64,000 nt of DNA, taken from contig NZ_FMYY01000004.1 of the NCBI RefSeq assembly GCF_900101595.1, positions 369,561 to 433,560 on the forward strand, given 5' to 3'. Each line of letters begins with the position of its first letter. The stretch's first letter is position 1. Shown in pieces: positions 10,172-17,928 of this stretch. The notes beneath the pieces are model-generated. The model was given only the letters and a program-made list of their open reading frames with translations, searched no databases and had not been told where the DNA came from. The position numbers and the translations under genes are program-made. This DNA is from Paenibacillus sp. cl123. Lineage in GTDB: Bacteria > Bacillota > Bacilli > Paenibacillales > NBRC-103111.

Positions 10172-10197
10172 TTTTATAGTGGAGGATGATAATCAGC

Positions 10198-10770
10198 TTG
10201 CTAAGAGAACCCCGAAAGCAAAAGACAAAGGAATTGATCGTGCATACCGCCGTCCAGCTATTCAAAGAAAAGGGATATGATAACGTAACGGTCGAGGAGA
10301 TTACGCTGTTATGCGGGATAGCCAAAGGGACATTTTTTAATTATTTTCCTAAAAAGGAAAATATACTGCTCCATGTGGGCAGCTCCTATACGGAATTGCT
10401 CAGCGGGATTATGAGTCGTCACAGCGAAGGGCATCCGAGAGAGCGGCTTATGGCCATTTTCCGCGATCTTTTGCACCTTTATGTGAAGCATTCCGGCCTG
10501 CTGCGGCTTGTCTTAATCGAATCGATCAAATCGGCGTCCAATTCTTCAAACTTGTCGGTATTTCAGGATTCTATCCGCGGGCTGCTTGATGAAGCCAGAG
10601 AAAGCAACGCTTTTCGCACTACCCACGACCTGAACGATTGTGCTTCCGTGCTCGCTGCTATTTTTTATCAAACGCTCATAAGCAGTTCTCCAAATACCCA
10701 GGAGGATGAGATGATCGCTGAGCTACAGAGGAAAATTCGTACGGTGTGGGAGGGGATTGCCGATGAATAG
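10198..10770 (+). CDS. TetR/AcrR-family transcriptional regulator
   Basis: 190 residues if translation begins at the TTG at 10198. The in-frame ATG at 10186 touches the GGAGG (10181-10185) and is too close to be used normally. The N-terminal helix-turn-helix is clear: AVQLFKEKGYDNVTVEEIT, then AKGTFFNYFPKKE (residues 12-55), followed by an all-helical ligand-binding domain. It overlaps the phosphodiesterase gene by eight bases, so the pair forms a coupled operon, and the nested palindrome just upstream is its likely operator. The ligand cannot be told from sequence. Confidence 0.9.
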   Translation: MLREPRKQKTKELIVHTAVQLFKEKGYDNVTVEEITLLCGIAKGTFFNYFPKKENILLHVGSSYTELLSGIMSRHSEGHPRERLMAIFRDLLHLYVKHSGLLRLVLIESIKSASNSSNLSVFQDSIRGLLDEARESNAFRTTHDLNDCASVLAAIFYQTLISSSPNTQEDEMIAELQRKIRTVWEGIADE

Positions 10771-11743
10771 ATTTAAGAAAATGGCAAGAAGCAAGCTATT
10801 TCTGTTGTTTGCGGCTCTGCTTGTCTTTATTTTCGTCAATAACAGCTCCTTGTTAAGGAAGCAGCGCCATGATGATCCTCTGCTGTTGGCGCATCGAGGA
10901 CTTGGACAAACCTTTGCCGTTGAAGGAATCGAGAACGATACATGCACCGCGGAACGAATCTATGAGCCGGAACATCCTTATCTCGAAAATACGATTCCAT
11001 CTATGGAAGCGGCCTTTGAAGCAGGGGCGGATATCGTTGAAATTGATGTGCATATCACGAAGGACAATCAGTTCGCCATTTTCCACGATTGGACGCTCGA
11101 CTGCCGTACGAATGTGGAAGGAGTGACGAGGGACTACACGATGGCCGAATTGAGGAAGGTGGACATCGGATATGGCTACACGGCTGACGGCGGCGCCACT
11201 TACCCTTTTCGCGGTAAAGGAGTTGGCATGATGCCTTCCTTGACAGAGATACTGGGTCATTTCCCGGATAAGCAGCTTCTCATCGACGTCAAAAGCAATG
11301 ATCTCGAAGAGGGAAAACGGCTTGCAGAATATTTATCAAAGCTTCCGAAGAAACAGCAGGATTTGCTCGCGGTCTACGGAGGGGATGTGCCTGTGGCTGC
11401 TTTGAAGGAAGAGATGCCTGAGATGCGCGTGATGTCGAAAGCAACCATGAAAGCTTGTCTGCTCCCGTATCTTGCTGTCGGCTGGACAGGGTATGGACCA
11501 CAAGCCTGCAAACAGACCCAACTGCATATCCCGGAGGAGATGGCAAAATGGTTGTGGGGTTGGCCTGATACATTTTTGAATCGGATGGATCGGGCGGGTA
11601 CCCGAGTGATTGTTGTCGGCGGCGACGGAAGCAGCTTCTCAAGCGGATTCGATACGCCGAAGGATATCGAACGATTGCCTTCGAATTATTCGGGTGGTAT
11701 CTGGACTAACCGAATCGATCGCATCGCGCCGCTGTACAAATGA
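10763..11743 (+). CDS. Glycerophosphodiester phosphodiesterase family protein, membrane-anchored
   Basis: 326 residues from the ATG at 10763 (GGGAGGGG seven bases upstream); TTG at 10757 is a weaker option. An N-terminal hydrophobic anchor (about 8-24) places the catalytic domain outside. GDPD hallmarks are present: LLAHRG (first catalytic His), ENTIPSMEAAF, VEIDVHITKD (metal-binding E and D) and the second His in FHDWTLDCRT. Enzymes of this family split glycerophosphodiesters into glycerol-3-phosphate and an alcohol, and are used in phospholipid recycling or teichoic-acid breakdown. It is translationally coupled to the TetR gene. Confidence 0.9.
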   Translation: MNRFKKMARSKLFLLFAALLVFIFVNNSSLLRKQRHDDPLLLAHRGLGQTFAVEGIENDTCTAERIYEPEHPYLENTIPSMEAAFEAGADIVEIDVHITKDNQFAIFHDWTLDCRTNVEGVTRDYTMAELRKVDIGYGYTADGGATYPFRGKGVGMMPSLTEILGHFPDKQLLIDVKSNDLEEGKRLAEYLSKLPKKQQDLLAVYGGDVPVAALKEEMPEMRVMSKATMKACLLPYLAVGWTGYGPQACKQTQLHIPEEMAKWLWGWPDTFLNRMDRAGTRVIVVGGDGSSFSSGFDTPKDIERLPSNYSGGIWTNRIDRIAPLYK

Positions 11744-11747
11744 CTCG

Positions 11748-11776
11748 TTGACTTGCTTGCAAGGCTGGTGTAGAGT
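11748..11776 (+). promoter_or_regulatory. Sigma-A type promoter for HxlR gene
   Basis: TTGACT (11748-11753), a 17-base spacer, then TAGAGT (11771-11776), about 45 bases before the HxlR coding region. Confidence 0.55.
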
Positions 11777-11790
11777 TTTTAGGTAATGCA

Positions 11791-11806
11791 CTTACTTCAA
11801 AGTAAG
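11791..11806. promoter_or_regulatory. Palindromic operator in HxlR leader
   Basis: CTTACTT-CA-AAGTAAG is a perfect 7-bp inverted repeat just downstream of the promoter and next to the ribosome site (AAGGGG). HxlR-family redox or aldehyde sensors bind AT-rich palindromes of this size, so self-repression is likely. Confidence 0.55.
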
Positions 11807-11821
11807 GGGTGATTTATCATC

Positions 11822-12151
11822 ATTCATCAGCGCGAATGTCCGGTTGAGACACTCATTCATGTTTTGGGCGGCAAATGGAAGCCCATGATATTATGGCATT
11901 TGATTGAATCCACCAAGCGATTTAACGATCTGGAAAAGCTTATACCCGAGGTTTCACAAAAAATGCTGGCACAGCATCTCCGGGATTTGGAACGGGAAGG
12001 CATTGTCGATAGAACCGTCTATCCTATTATTCCACCCAAAGTCGAATATTCGCTTAGCGAATACGGCCGAACATTGATTCCTGTAGCCGAAGTGATGTGC
12101 GCTTGGGGAGAAGTTCATAATAAACGGAAATACGAAGAGTCAGTGTCATAA
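11822..12151 (+). CDS. HxlR-family winged-helix transcriptional regulator with non-AUG start
   Basis: The HxlR core GGKWKPMILWHLIE is unmistakable, with the DNA-recognition region EVSQKMLAQHLRDLEREG and a C-terminal beta-wing. The family's conserved N-terminal CPVE motif is encoded in frame upstream of the first TTG (11864), so the true protein must start earlier. Between the in-frame stop at 11810 and that motif only ATC/ATT codons are available; ATT at 11822 lies about 12 bases from AAGGGG. The result is about 109 residues, normal for the family. The conserved cysteine suggests thiol-based sensing of quinones or aldehydes. An upstream base change or sequencing error destroying an ATG is the alternative. 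Confidence 0.8.
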   Translation: MHQRECPVETLIHVLGGKWKPMILWHLIESTKRFNDLEKLIPEVSQKMLAQHLRDLEREGIVDRTVYPIIPPKVEYSLSEYGRTLIPVAEVMCAWGEVHNKRKYEESVS

Positions 12152-12194
12152 GCTGGTTCCATAAACTTGTACACAAATTCAATCAAGTCCAAAC

Positions 12195-12225
12195 AAAAGC
12201 TGCCGCGGGATTCCGGGCAGCTTTT
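12195..12225 (+). terminator. Intrinsic terminator after HxlR gene
   Basis: AAAAGCTGCC and GGCAGCTTTT form a perfect 10-bp stem ending in T residues. The decayed dehydrogenase-like frame begins immediately after it. Confidence 0.85.
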
Positions 12226-12246
12226 GCTTACTCACAAGGGATCAGC

Positions 12247-12907
12247 ATGGGGCATGAAATGACCGCATTTGTGCGAAATTCCGAGAAGCTTTACGAGCAA
12301 CTGGGCGGGCGGTCTGCCAAGCGGGTGAAGGTGATCGCGGGCGATATGATGGACCCGGTGAGCGTCGGAGAGGCGCTCGCGCATCAAGACGCCGCTATTA
12401 TTGCGGCCGGTCATGCGGGCCAGGGGGAAGTTTGTTCGTCTCGTCGATACGATTATCATTCAATGCGAATGCCAACCCGGTTTCTCCGGGCGGGTATGGA
12501 TAATGGGAGGAGCCGGCTTGCTGGATATCCCATATACAGCTCTTATCGGCAATAATTTGCCCGGCTTTCCGCCTGAGTATAAAAATCATAACCGGAATTT
12601 TGAAAGGCTGCAGCAGTCCGGACTCGATTGGTCCATCATGTGTCCGGGAACTATGCTTAATTCAAACGAGCATTCGGACTCGGTTCAGCTGCATGTAACA
12701 ACGGATACCTTGCCCGTTCCGATTCCCGAGAAGATCAAGGATTATTCCGAAGCTGATATCGCTGGCCATTTGTTCAGCCGTTTTCAGGAGCTGAATGTCG
12801 CATATGACGATGTCGTAAGATGCATGCTGGAGCATCTTGAGCTTGAAGGAAGGTTTAAAAGAAAAAGGGTCGGAATAGCTTATCAAAGCCGTATTGCGGT
12901 GCGCTGA
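12247..12907 (+). pseudogene. NAD(P)H-binding (NmrA/SDR-like) protein, 5'-truncated and frameshifted
   Basis: The first frame (MGHEMTAFVRN ... AAIIAAGHAGQGE) matches residues after the first beta-alpha-beta unit of NmrA-type NAD(P)-binding proteins. The GxxGxxG dinucleotide site that should precede it is absent and replaced by the HxlR terminator. Around 12430 the frame shifts by one, and homologous sequence continues (KFVRLVDTIIIQ, GRVWIMGGAGLLD, DWSIMCPGTM, DYSEADIAG) to the stop at 12907. With both defects it cannot make a working oxidoreductase. Such genes are often partners of HxlR regulators, so this may be the remnant of the regulator's original target. Confidence 0.75.
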
Positions 12908-12928
12908 GGAGAAGGGGGAACAATAGCT

Positions 12929-13225
12929 TTGTTCGGATTACTGCTCGTTTTGCATATATGGGCTGCAATCGCCATAATTGGCCCTGCCGTTGTCATGCCG
13001 CTCATTCGAAGATCCGCCAGAACCGCCTCGCAGCTGCATTTTGTTTTTCGTATAACGACCAAGCTTGCCGTCATTCCTAAAACCGGCGGAGCCGTACTTA
13101 TTGTATCCGGGATTTGGCTGATGCTCATAACCAAGATGGGATTTTCCTACATGTGGCTGAATGTATCCATTCTATTGTCGCTGCTCATGATCGTTATGAT
13201 CGACGGGTGGATCGAGCTGCGCTAA
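12929..13225 (+). CDS. DUF2269-like small membrane protein, probably truncated
   Basis: 98 residues from a TTG start with GAAGGGGGAA upstream. Three hydrophobic segments are visible (about 2-22, 48-68 and 72-92), with a family-like N-terminus (LLVLHIWAAIAIIGPAVVMPLI). DUF2269 proteins I know of are about 150 residues with four helices, so the C-terminal part seems missing. It follows the pseudogene by 22 bases and may belong to the same decaying operon. Function unknown. Confidence 0.55.
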   Translation: MFGLLLVLHIWAAIAIIGPAVVMPLIRRSARTASQLHFVFRITTKLAVIPKTGGAVLIVSGIWLMLITKMGFSYMWLNVSILLSLLMIVMIDGWIELR

Positions 13226-13286
13226 TCGACGTTGCAGCAGCGTGCGATATGGCATTACCGGGGAGACATGCAGGGGAAGGTATAAC

Positions 13287-13436
13287 CTAAGAAATTAAAG
13301 CCTTTTTGCTCCAGTATCGGACGAGACGTTTCTTTCCTAGCCGCCGAAAATAACGAAGCTGCTCCTCAATCACTTCATCGGCGTTCCAATCGTTTATTTC
13401 CATATTGTACATGAAGAGAACGTTGCGTCCACGCAT
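13287..13436 (-). pseudogene. Possible GNAT-acetyltransferase N-terminal remnant
   Basis: A minus-strand frame of about 49 codons reads FMYNMEINDWNADEVIEEQL then RYFRRLGK, resembling the start of a GNAT-like family in Bacilli, and then diverges and stops. No full domain is present. This is the only thing seen in the 13226-13526 gap. Confidence 0.3.
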
Positions 13437-13526
13437 AGTTCTCCATGATGAGACGCACACTACTGGGGTGATTTGCCATATATGCCTGAAATCATGCGAG
13501 AACTATGATGAGGAGGAGCCAGGTTT

Positions 13527-13715
13527 ATGTCCAACAAAAAGAGCTACTACGCATTTGAGGAACCGAATGGCACCACAATTGAATTTCAAGCCACCAGCTT
13601 ACAGCAAGCCATGGTCATCAAAAAGAAAAGGGCTCAAGAAATGGGAATTCCCAAAGAGGCTTTTGAACTTACAACCATACGCAAGAAACCAACCATGGCA
13701 GCAATTGGCGGATAA
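13527..13715 (+). CDS. Small conserved-looking hypothetical protein
   Basis: 62 residues from an ATG with GATGAGGAGG about nine bases upstream. The composition is soluble and charged (YYAFEEPNGTTIEFQATS, then a Lys-rich helix), with a plausible beta-beta-alpha arrangement. I do not recognise the family. The strong ribosome site and ordinary codon use support real translation. Confidence 0.55.
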   Translation: MSNKKSYYAFEEPNGTTIEFQATSLQQAMVIKKKRAQEMGIPKEAFELTTIRKKPTMAAIGG

Positions 13716-13831
13716 CTATCATTGCGCTGCAATCTGCGCAGCTTCTCACTAACAGGATCAAGTTCTTGTCAAAAGCGAACAACAAGAACTCGATCCCACT
13801 CATGCTGACATTACGAGGCATCGGAGGCTAT

Positions 13832-15232
13832 ATGTCTGAAACCGAGCAAAAAAACAGAGCCGGCACCATGAAGTGGTGGCAATTATCTTTATTTGGCGTA
13901 GCTTGCACAATAGGAACAGGCTATTTTCTTGGGTCTGGAATTGCCATGGAAATGGGCGGCGGTTCCGTTATTTTTCTGTTTGTGCTTGCAGCTTTTTGTA
14001 CCTATGTTGTATTTGATGTATTAGCCAAAATGACAATGGAGGACCCCCAGCAGGGTTCTTTTCGTTCCTATGCCAAGAAAGCGTTTGGACGTTGGGCAGG
14101 CTTTAGCAGCGGATGGGTGTATTGGAGCTCGGAACTGTTGATCATGGGGAGTCAGCTGACGGCGCTATCTTTATTTACACGATTTTGGTTTCCGTCCGTT
14201 CCGATGTGGATATTTGCCACATGTTATGCCGTGTTGGCATTAGGCGTCATTTTACTGGGAACTAAAGCTTTCGAAAGAACTGAACATTTGTTTGCTGTCG
14301 TGAAAATATCAGCCATTCTGATGTTTTTGGTTATTGCTGCATTAGCGCTATTCGGTTTTATAAAAGGAGGGGCGTATCAGCCCAAGTTTCCAACCACAAT
14401 GGCCACCTTTTTGCCGTCCGGCTTCCTAGGCTCATGGTCATCCTTCATTTTTGTGTTTTATGCATTCGGTGGGATTGAAATTATGGGTCTTATGGCCATG
14501 AGGCTGCGACAGCCTGAAGAAGTATCTAAAGCAGGGAACGTGATGATCATTACGTTGACTTGTATTTACATGGCTTCCCTGGTCCTGGCCTTGACCTTAA
14601 TGCCCTTGCATGCTTTGCAGGGGAAGGAAAGTCCATTTCAAACCGCGCTCGGAAGCTACCATTTGCCGCTTGTGCCGCATATTTTTAACGCCATTTTGAT
14701 CGTGGCCGGGTTCTCTACGATGGTAGCGTCGATGTTCGCCATTACAACCATTTTGGTTTCTCTTGCGCAAGACCGCGACGCACCGGCCCTATTCTCGAGG
14801 ACGACGAAGGGCAAACGAAAAACGCCTCTTCCTGCCATCGGATTTACAACCATTGGGATTGCCATGGCTGTTGTGCTGGCGCTTCTTTTGCCTGAGAGCC
14901 TGTATGAATATGTTACGACAGCAGCCGGAATCATGCTTCTGTATAACTGGTTTTTTATCCTTTTGACTTCAGGACGTTTATTAGAGCTGACTGCATGGGG
15001 AAAAATTAAACGTTCGGCAGGGATCGTTCTGATCTTACTGGCTGTGGTGGGGACTGCTTTTCACGCGACAAGTCGGCCGGGCTTTTGGATCAGCTTGCTT
15101 TTTATCGGTCTAATCGGTGTGGTAACGCTCTGCATGAAGCTTAAATGGAAGAAAGAAAACAAAACCGGTATTCCTGCTTTCCGGCCTGCCGGTCACTCCG
15201 AAAAAAATCGGGACAGAGAAGGCGCCAGATAA
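13832..15232 (+). CDS. APC-superfamily amino-acid permease
   Basis: 466 residues from the ATG at 13832 (GGAGG four bases upstream); an in-frame TTG at 13766 would add an unconserved leader. About twelve hydrophobic helices are visible. The first has the ACTIGTGYFLGSG substrate-loop motif of the amino-acid/polyamine/organocation superfamily, and the helix-6 region reads FYAFGGIEIMGLMAMR. It is most like the AnsP/GabP/ProY amino-acid transporter group, which imports amino acids by proton symport at the cytoplasmic membrane. Its stop lies inside a hairpin shared with the convergent LysE gene. Substrate not assignable. Confidence 0.88.
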   Translation: MSETEQKNRAGTMKWWQLSLFGVACTIGTGYFLGSGIAMEMGGGSVIFLFVLAAFCTYVVFDVLAKMTMEDPQQGSFRSYAKKAFGRWAGFSSGWVYWSSELLIMGSQLTALSLFTRFWFPSVPMWIFATCYAVLALGVILLGTKAFERTEHLFAVVKISAILMFLVIAALALFGFIKGGAYQPKFPTTMATFLPSGFLGSWSSFIFVFYAFGGIEIMGLMAMRLRQPEEVSKAGNVMIITLTCIYMASLVLALTLMPLHALQGKESPFQTALGSYHLPLVPHIFNAILIVAGFSTMVASMFAITTILVSLAQDRDAPALFSRTTKGKRKTPLPAIGFTTIGIAMAVVLALLLPESLYEYVTTAAGIMLLYNWFFILLTSGRLLELTAWGKIKRSAGIVLILLAVVGTAFHATSRPGFWISLLFIGLIGVVTLCMKLKWKKENKTGIPAFRPAGHSEKNRDREGAR

Positions 15233-15245
15233 GCTGGCGTCCTTC
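15218..15245. terminator. Bidirectional hairpin between convergent transporter genes
   Basis: GAAGGCGCCAG and CTGGCGTCCTTC pair with one bulge across the end of the permease and the end of the LysE gene. There is no strong T run, so its strength as a terminator is uncertain. Confidence 0.5.
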
Positions 15246-15870
15246 AGCTAAATAGCGCTTGCCAGGCTTTTATGCCAAAATGGAGCCCGAAGCCAATGAG
15301 AGATAAACCGGAGAGCACGGAAATGACGGTTAAAGCGCGATGAGTTAAAAAACGCCGAAACGTGCTGGCCAAGCCCGCCATCGTGACATCCCACACAAGC
15401 AGCCCCGTGAACATAATTCCCGTGTAGAACAGAACGTGATCTCTGTCATATGCTGCAATCGTCTCAGCTAGGACGGAGCCGTAAATGCCCAACCAGAATA
15501 GGATGGATAACGGGCTTGAGATCGACATGAAAAATCCTGAGAAGAACGATTTCGCAATCGTATCTGAGCTTCGATGTTGGTTGTCATTTAGCTTGCCGGC
15601 CCCCATCAAGCTCTCTACTCCGGAATAGATGAGAACGAAGCAGCCGAATATCCACAAGAACGTTCTCATAAATGACGTGGTCAGAAAATGAACCACGCCG
15701 AAATAAATAAGCGCCATCAAAATAGCGTCGGCCAGAATAGCTCCAATTCCGATCATCCAAGCGTGCATGAAGCCTTTTTTAATCCCCTTGTCCAATTGGG
15801 CGGCATTAATAGGTCCAATGGGTGCAGCGAGCGACAATCCCAAAAGAAAATAGCTGAGAATGGTATTCAA
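15244..15870 (-). CDS. LysE/RhtB-family amino-acid exporter
   Basis: 208 residues from a TTG start (complement of 15868-15870) with GAAGAGGTG upstream. This is preferred over an in-frame start at 15948 because the family begins right at the first helix. The N-terminal signature LSLAAPIGPINAAQLDKGI, about six hydrophobic helices and the LILYSG-like block identify LysE/RhtB exporters. These export basic amino acids, homoserine, threonine or similar compounds. It is monocistronic and convergent with the amino-acid permease. Confidence 0.88.
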   Translation of the reverse strand: MNTILSYFLLGLSLAAPIGPINAAQLDKGIKKGFMHAWMIGIGAILADAILMALIYFGVVHFLTTSFMRTFLWIFGCFVLIYSGVESLMGAGKLNDNQHRSSDTIAKSFFSGFFMSISSPLSILFWLGIYGSVLAETIAAYDRDHVLFYTGIMFTGLLVWDVTMAGLASTFRRFLTHRALTVISVLSGLSLIGFGLHFGIKAWQALFS

Positions 15871-16062
15871 GCTTGGACACCTCTTCACTAGAAGGTATGG
15901 TTTACTTAACCAACTTATTCTTGAGAAGAGGCTTGTATAACCAAACACGAGAATCAGCTTAAAACAGATGTGTTAAGGAATGATAGCTTGGGACTTCTTG
16001 TCGGGGATCTACCTCGGAATAAGCTTCAGAATAGGATGCTGTTGCGAAGTGCAAGGTATGCA

Positions 16063-17442
16063 TCAAACGCCTATCCCTTCAACCGCTTCACACAAATCTT
16101 CTTCGCCTTTCAAGCCAGCCCAATATAACCGAAGTTCTTTGTAGAGTTCTATCGATTCCCCAAAGGTGATATTCAATTCACTGGGAAGCCGGTAGCTGGG
16201 TATAATCTCGCGAAACAAAGAGTGCCGCGAAGGTAGATTGATTCCGGGCGTCTCTTGACCTCTCCATTCGGCTGCGGTTACCAAGGCCGGCAGGCTGCAT
16301 GTATTTTGCCTTATCGCAAGCTGGGCTTTGGGTGACGTCACATAGTCGACCAGCTTCTTGGCAGCTTCCTTGTTCTTGGAGCGTGCGTTAATGGCCAAGC
16401 CGATGTTGAGCAGCAGCGTAAGCGGGATTCCCGAATGAGGAAGAGGGGCGATATCGTAATCCAGTTCCGTGTTACGCAGGTGATTCAAGGTAAAATAGCT
16501 CATAATGGCAATGGATAGCTTGCCTTGGCGGAACATATCAAGCCTCTGCGTCTCCCAGTCCATCAAGCTGTTGGGCAGCTTGGGGGAATTCTTATAGATA
16601 TCCCGAATGTCACGGATTGCTTCCATCATACGGGTTCCGGATAGCTTCAATCGGCCGTTCTCTTGGCGTTCGAAGGCTCCTCCGCTCTGCAATAGTATAA
16701 TGCTTGCCCGATTGTGTGTGGAGAAATAGCAATGAAAGCCGACGCGCTCGTTCGGAATGGTTAGAGAGGCTGCGGTATCAAATAGCCGCTGCCAGCTCCA
16801 GCTGCTGTTTGGCTCTTGAAGGCCGCTCTGGATAAAGTGTGATCGGTTGTAGCAAACGACTAACGGGGAAAACACAAACGGCTGAATCCGGAGCTGACCA
16901 TCCTCTGTGAAGGCATCGGACAAGAAAGGATAGATGCCCTCCTGCCGATCAAGCGCCTCCAGCTCATGTAAGCTGGCGTTGTTGGAAAATTGCATGAAAT
17001 GATCGTAGTTCAAGGTTGTGACATCGAGCATGCCGCTCTGGAGATACGGCTTCATAAGCTCATAAGAGAAACTGGCGAGTGGAACGGCCTCTACATGTAT
17101 GTTCGGATGTTCTTGATGGAACATGGCAATAAGCCTATGAATGTCGGCGTCATCCGGTATGGTGGGCAGGTACCCGATTCGAATCGTAACAGCGCTCTTG
17201 TGAGCCGGGTCAACGACCTTGCTGCCGATCTTTGGGATTTTGATGATGAGTTCATCAGCGACGAGCAGCTCGAGCCCTTTGCGTACAGACTGGACGCTTA
17301 AGCCGTATTGCTCGGCAAGCTGCTTCTCGGACGGCAAAAATTGATCCGGTTCAATGGTTCCGGTAATGATATTTTTACGAATGGAGGATACCATCTCATC
17401 CAGGCGAGGGCGGAACGTTCTGCGGCTAGGTCTTCGTGTCAT
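16063..17442 (-). CDS. GntR-type HTH fused to an ABC solute-binding-protein domain: cytoplasmic one-component regulator
   Basis: 459 residues from the ATG of MTRRPSRR (AAGGGTGA seven bases upstream). Residues about 10-75 are a GntR winged helix (LPSEKQLAEQYGLSVQSVRK, then GLELLVADELI). From about 85 to the end it resembles an extracellular solute-binding protein family 1 fold: HQEHPNIHVEAVPLASFSYE, FRQGKLSIAIMSYFTLNHL, a GLAINARSKNKEAAKKLVDYV block and a short C-terminal helix. There is no signal peptide or lipobox, so the sugar-binding fold must act inside the cell as the effector domain in place of the usual FCD/UTRA domain. It is divergent from the giant lyase gene, with a 0.49-kb region between, and is its most likely regulator. 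Confidence 0.88.
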   Translation of the reverse strand: MTRRPSRRTFRPRLDEMVSSIRKNIITGTIEPDQFLPSEKQLAEQYGLSVQSVRKGLELLVADELIIKIPKIGSKVVDPAHKSAVTIRIGYLPTIPDDADIHRLIAMFHQEHPNIHVEAVPLASFSYELMKPYLQSGMLDVTTLNYDHFMQFSNNASLHELEALDRQEGIYPFLSDAFTEDGQLRIQPFVFSPLVVCYNRSHFIQSGLQEPNSSWSWQRLFDTAASLTIPNERVGFHCYFSTHNRASIILLQSGGAFERQENGRLKLSGTRMMEAIRDIRDIYKNSPKLPNSLMDWETQRLDMFRQGKLSIAIMSYFTLNHLRNTELDYDIAPLPHSGIPLTLLLNIGLAINARSKNKEAAKKLVDYVTSPKAQLAIRQNTCSLPALVTAAEWRGQETPGINLPSRHSLFREIIPSYRLPSELNITFGESIELYKELRLYWAGLKGEEDLCEAVEGIGV

Positions 17443-17716
17443 TAAGAGCATCACCCTTATCAGTCATATTATTCTGATCATAGGTAGAAACTTGTGATTT
17501 GTCAAATTGTGTAGTTCATATCAATGGATATAAAACATAAATACATATCAGATAAATATCAAAAATATATATTTTAAGTAAAAATTTAAGCAAAAACAGA
17601 TAGTTAATCTGCAAATACAAATTTATGATTGACTACAACTTATATTTAACTATATTCTTGATTCGTGAATACGTATTAGATATCTATTAAAATTGAATCA
17701 GAGTCAAAGCAATACT

Positions 17717-17730
17717 AGTAACCGCTTTCA
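17717..17730 (-). promoter_or_regulatory. cre-like site upstream of the lyase operon
   Basis: Read on the minus strand, the site is TGAAAGCGGTTACT, which fits the Bacillus catabolite-responsive element pattern (TG-AA--CG----C-). Repression by CcpA or an operator for a LacI/GntR protein are both possible. Confidence 0.55.
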
Positions 17731-17770
17731 TTGGTCGAAAAGGAGGTGATACGTCATGCAATAATCCGAG

Positions 17771-17857
17771 TTCTAGTTGTAATCTCTTGCTCGAAAGGCC
17801 GCTGCAATTCCGCTGCGACCTGGCGGGAAGGTGACGGCCCGACATCACGTACTAGAA
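17771..17857 (+). ncRNA. Structured leader candidate, unassigned
   Basis: TTCTAGT (17771-17777) can pair with ACTAGAA (17851-17857), and inside it GGCCG (17797-17801) with CGGCC (17835-17839). A further TTCCGC/GCGGGAA helix competes with ACCT/AGGT within the inner loop. I could not match it to a known riboswitch consensus. Nested pairing plus location in a long 5' leader make a regulatory RNA possible, but chance pairing is not excluded. Confidence 0.25.
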
Positions 17858-17928
17858 TCTAATTATTAGCAGGAGAGGAGCAGTGTTTAGTAAGCGTTAT
17901 CCATCATAAGTAAGGAGGATCCATTTTC

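Larger units (their letters stand above)
17443..17928. other. AT-rich divergent regulatory region and long leader of the lyase operon
   Basis: No gene is seen here. The first ~260 bases are strongly AT-rich and should hold divergent promoters for the GntR/SBP regulator and the lyase genes. A cre-like site follows, then a perfect ribosome site in front of a two-codon frame, then about 90 bases able to form nested hairpins, then the true AAGGAGG site of the lyase at 17912-17918. Confidence 0.6.

Noticed and set aside
10186..10197. ATG at 10186 as TetR start
   Set aside because: It directly abuts GGAGG, leaving no spacing; the TTG at 10198 gives the family-typical N-terminus.
17771..17857. Cobalamin, ZTP or guanidine riboswitch in the lyase leader
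   Set aside because: Short stretches (GCAATTCC, ACCTGGCG, GGGAAGGTGACGG) recall parts of these families, but the order and the conserved cores do not match any of them.
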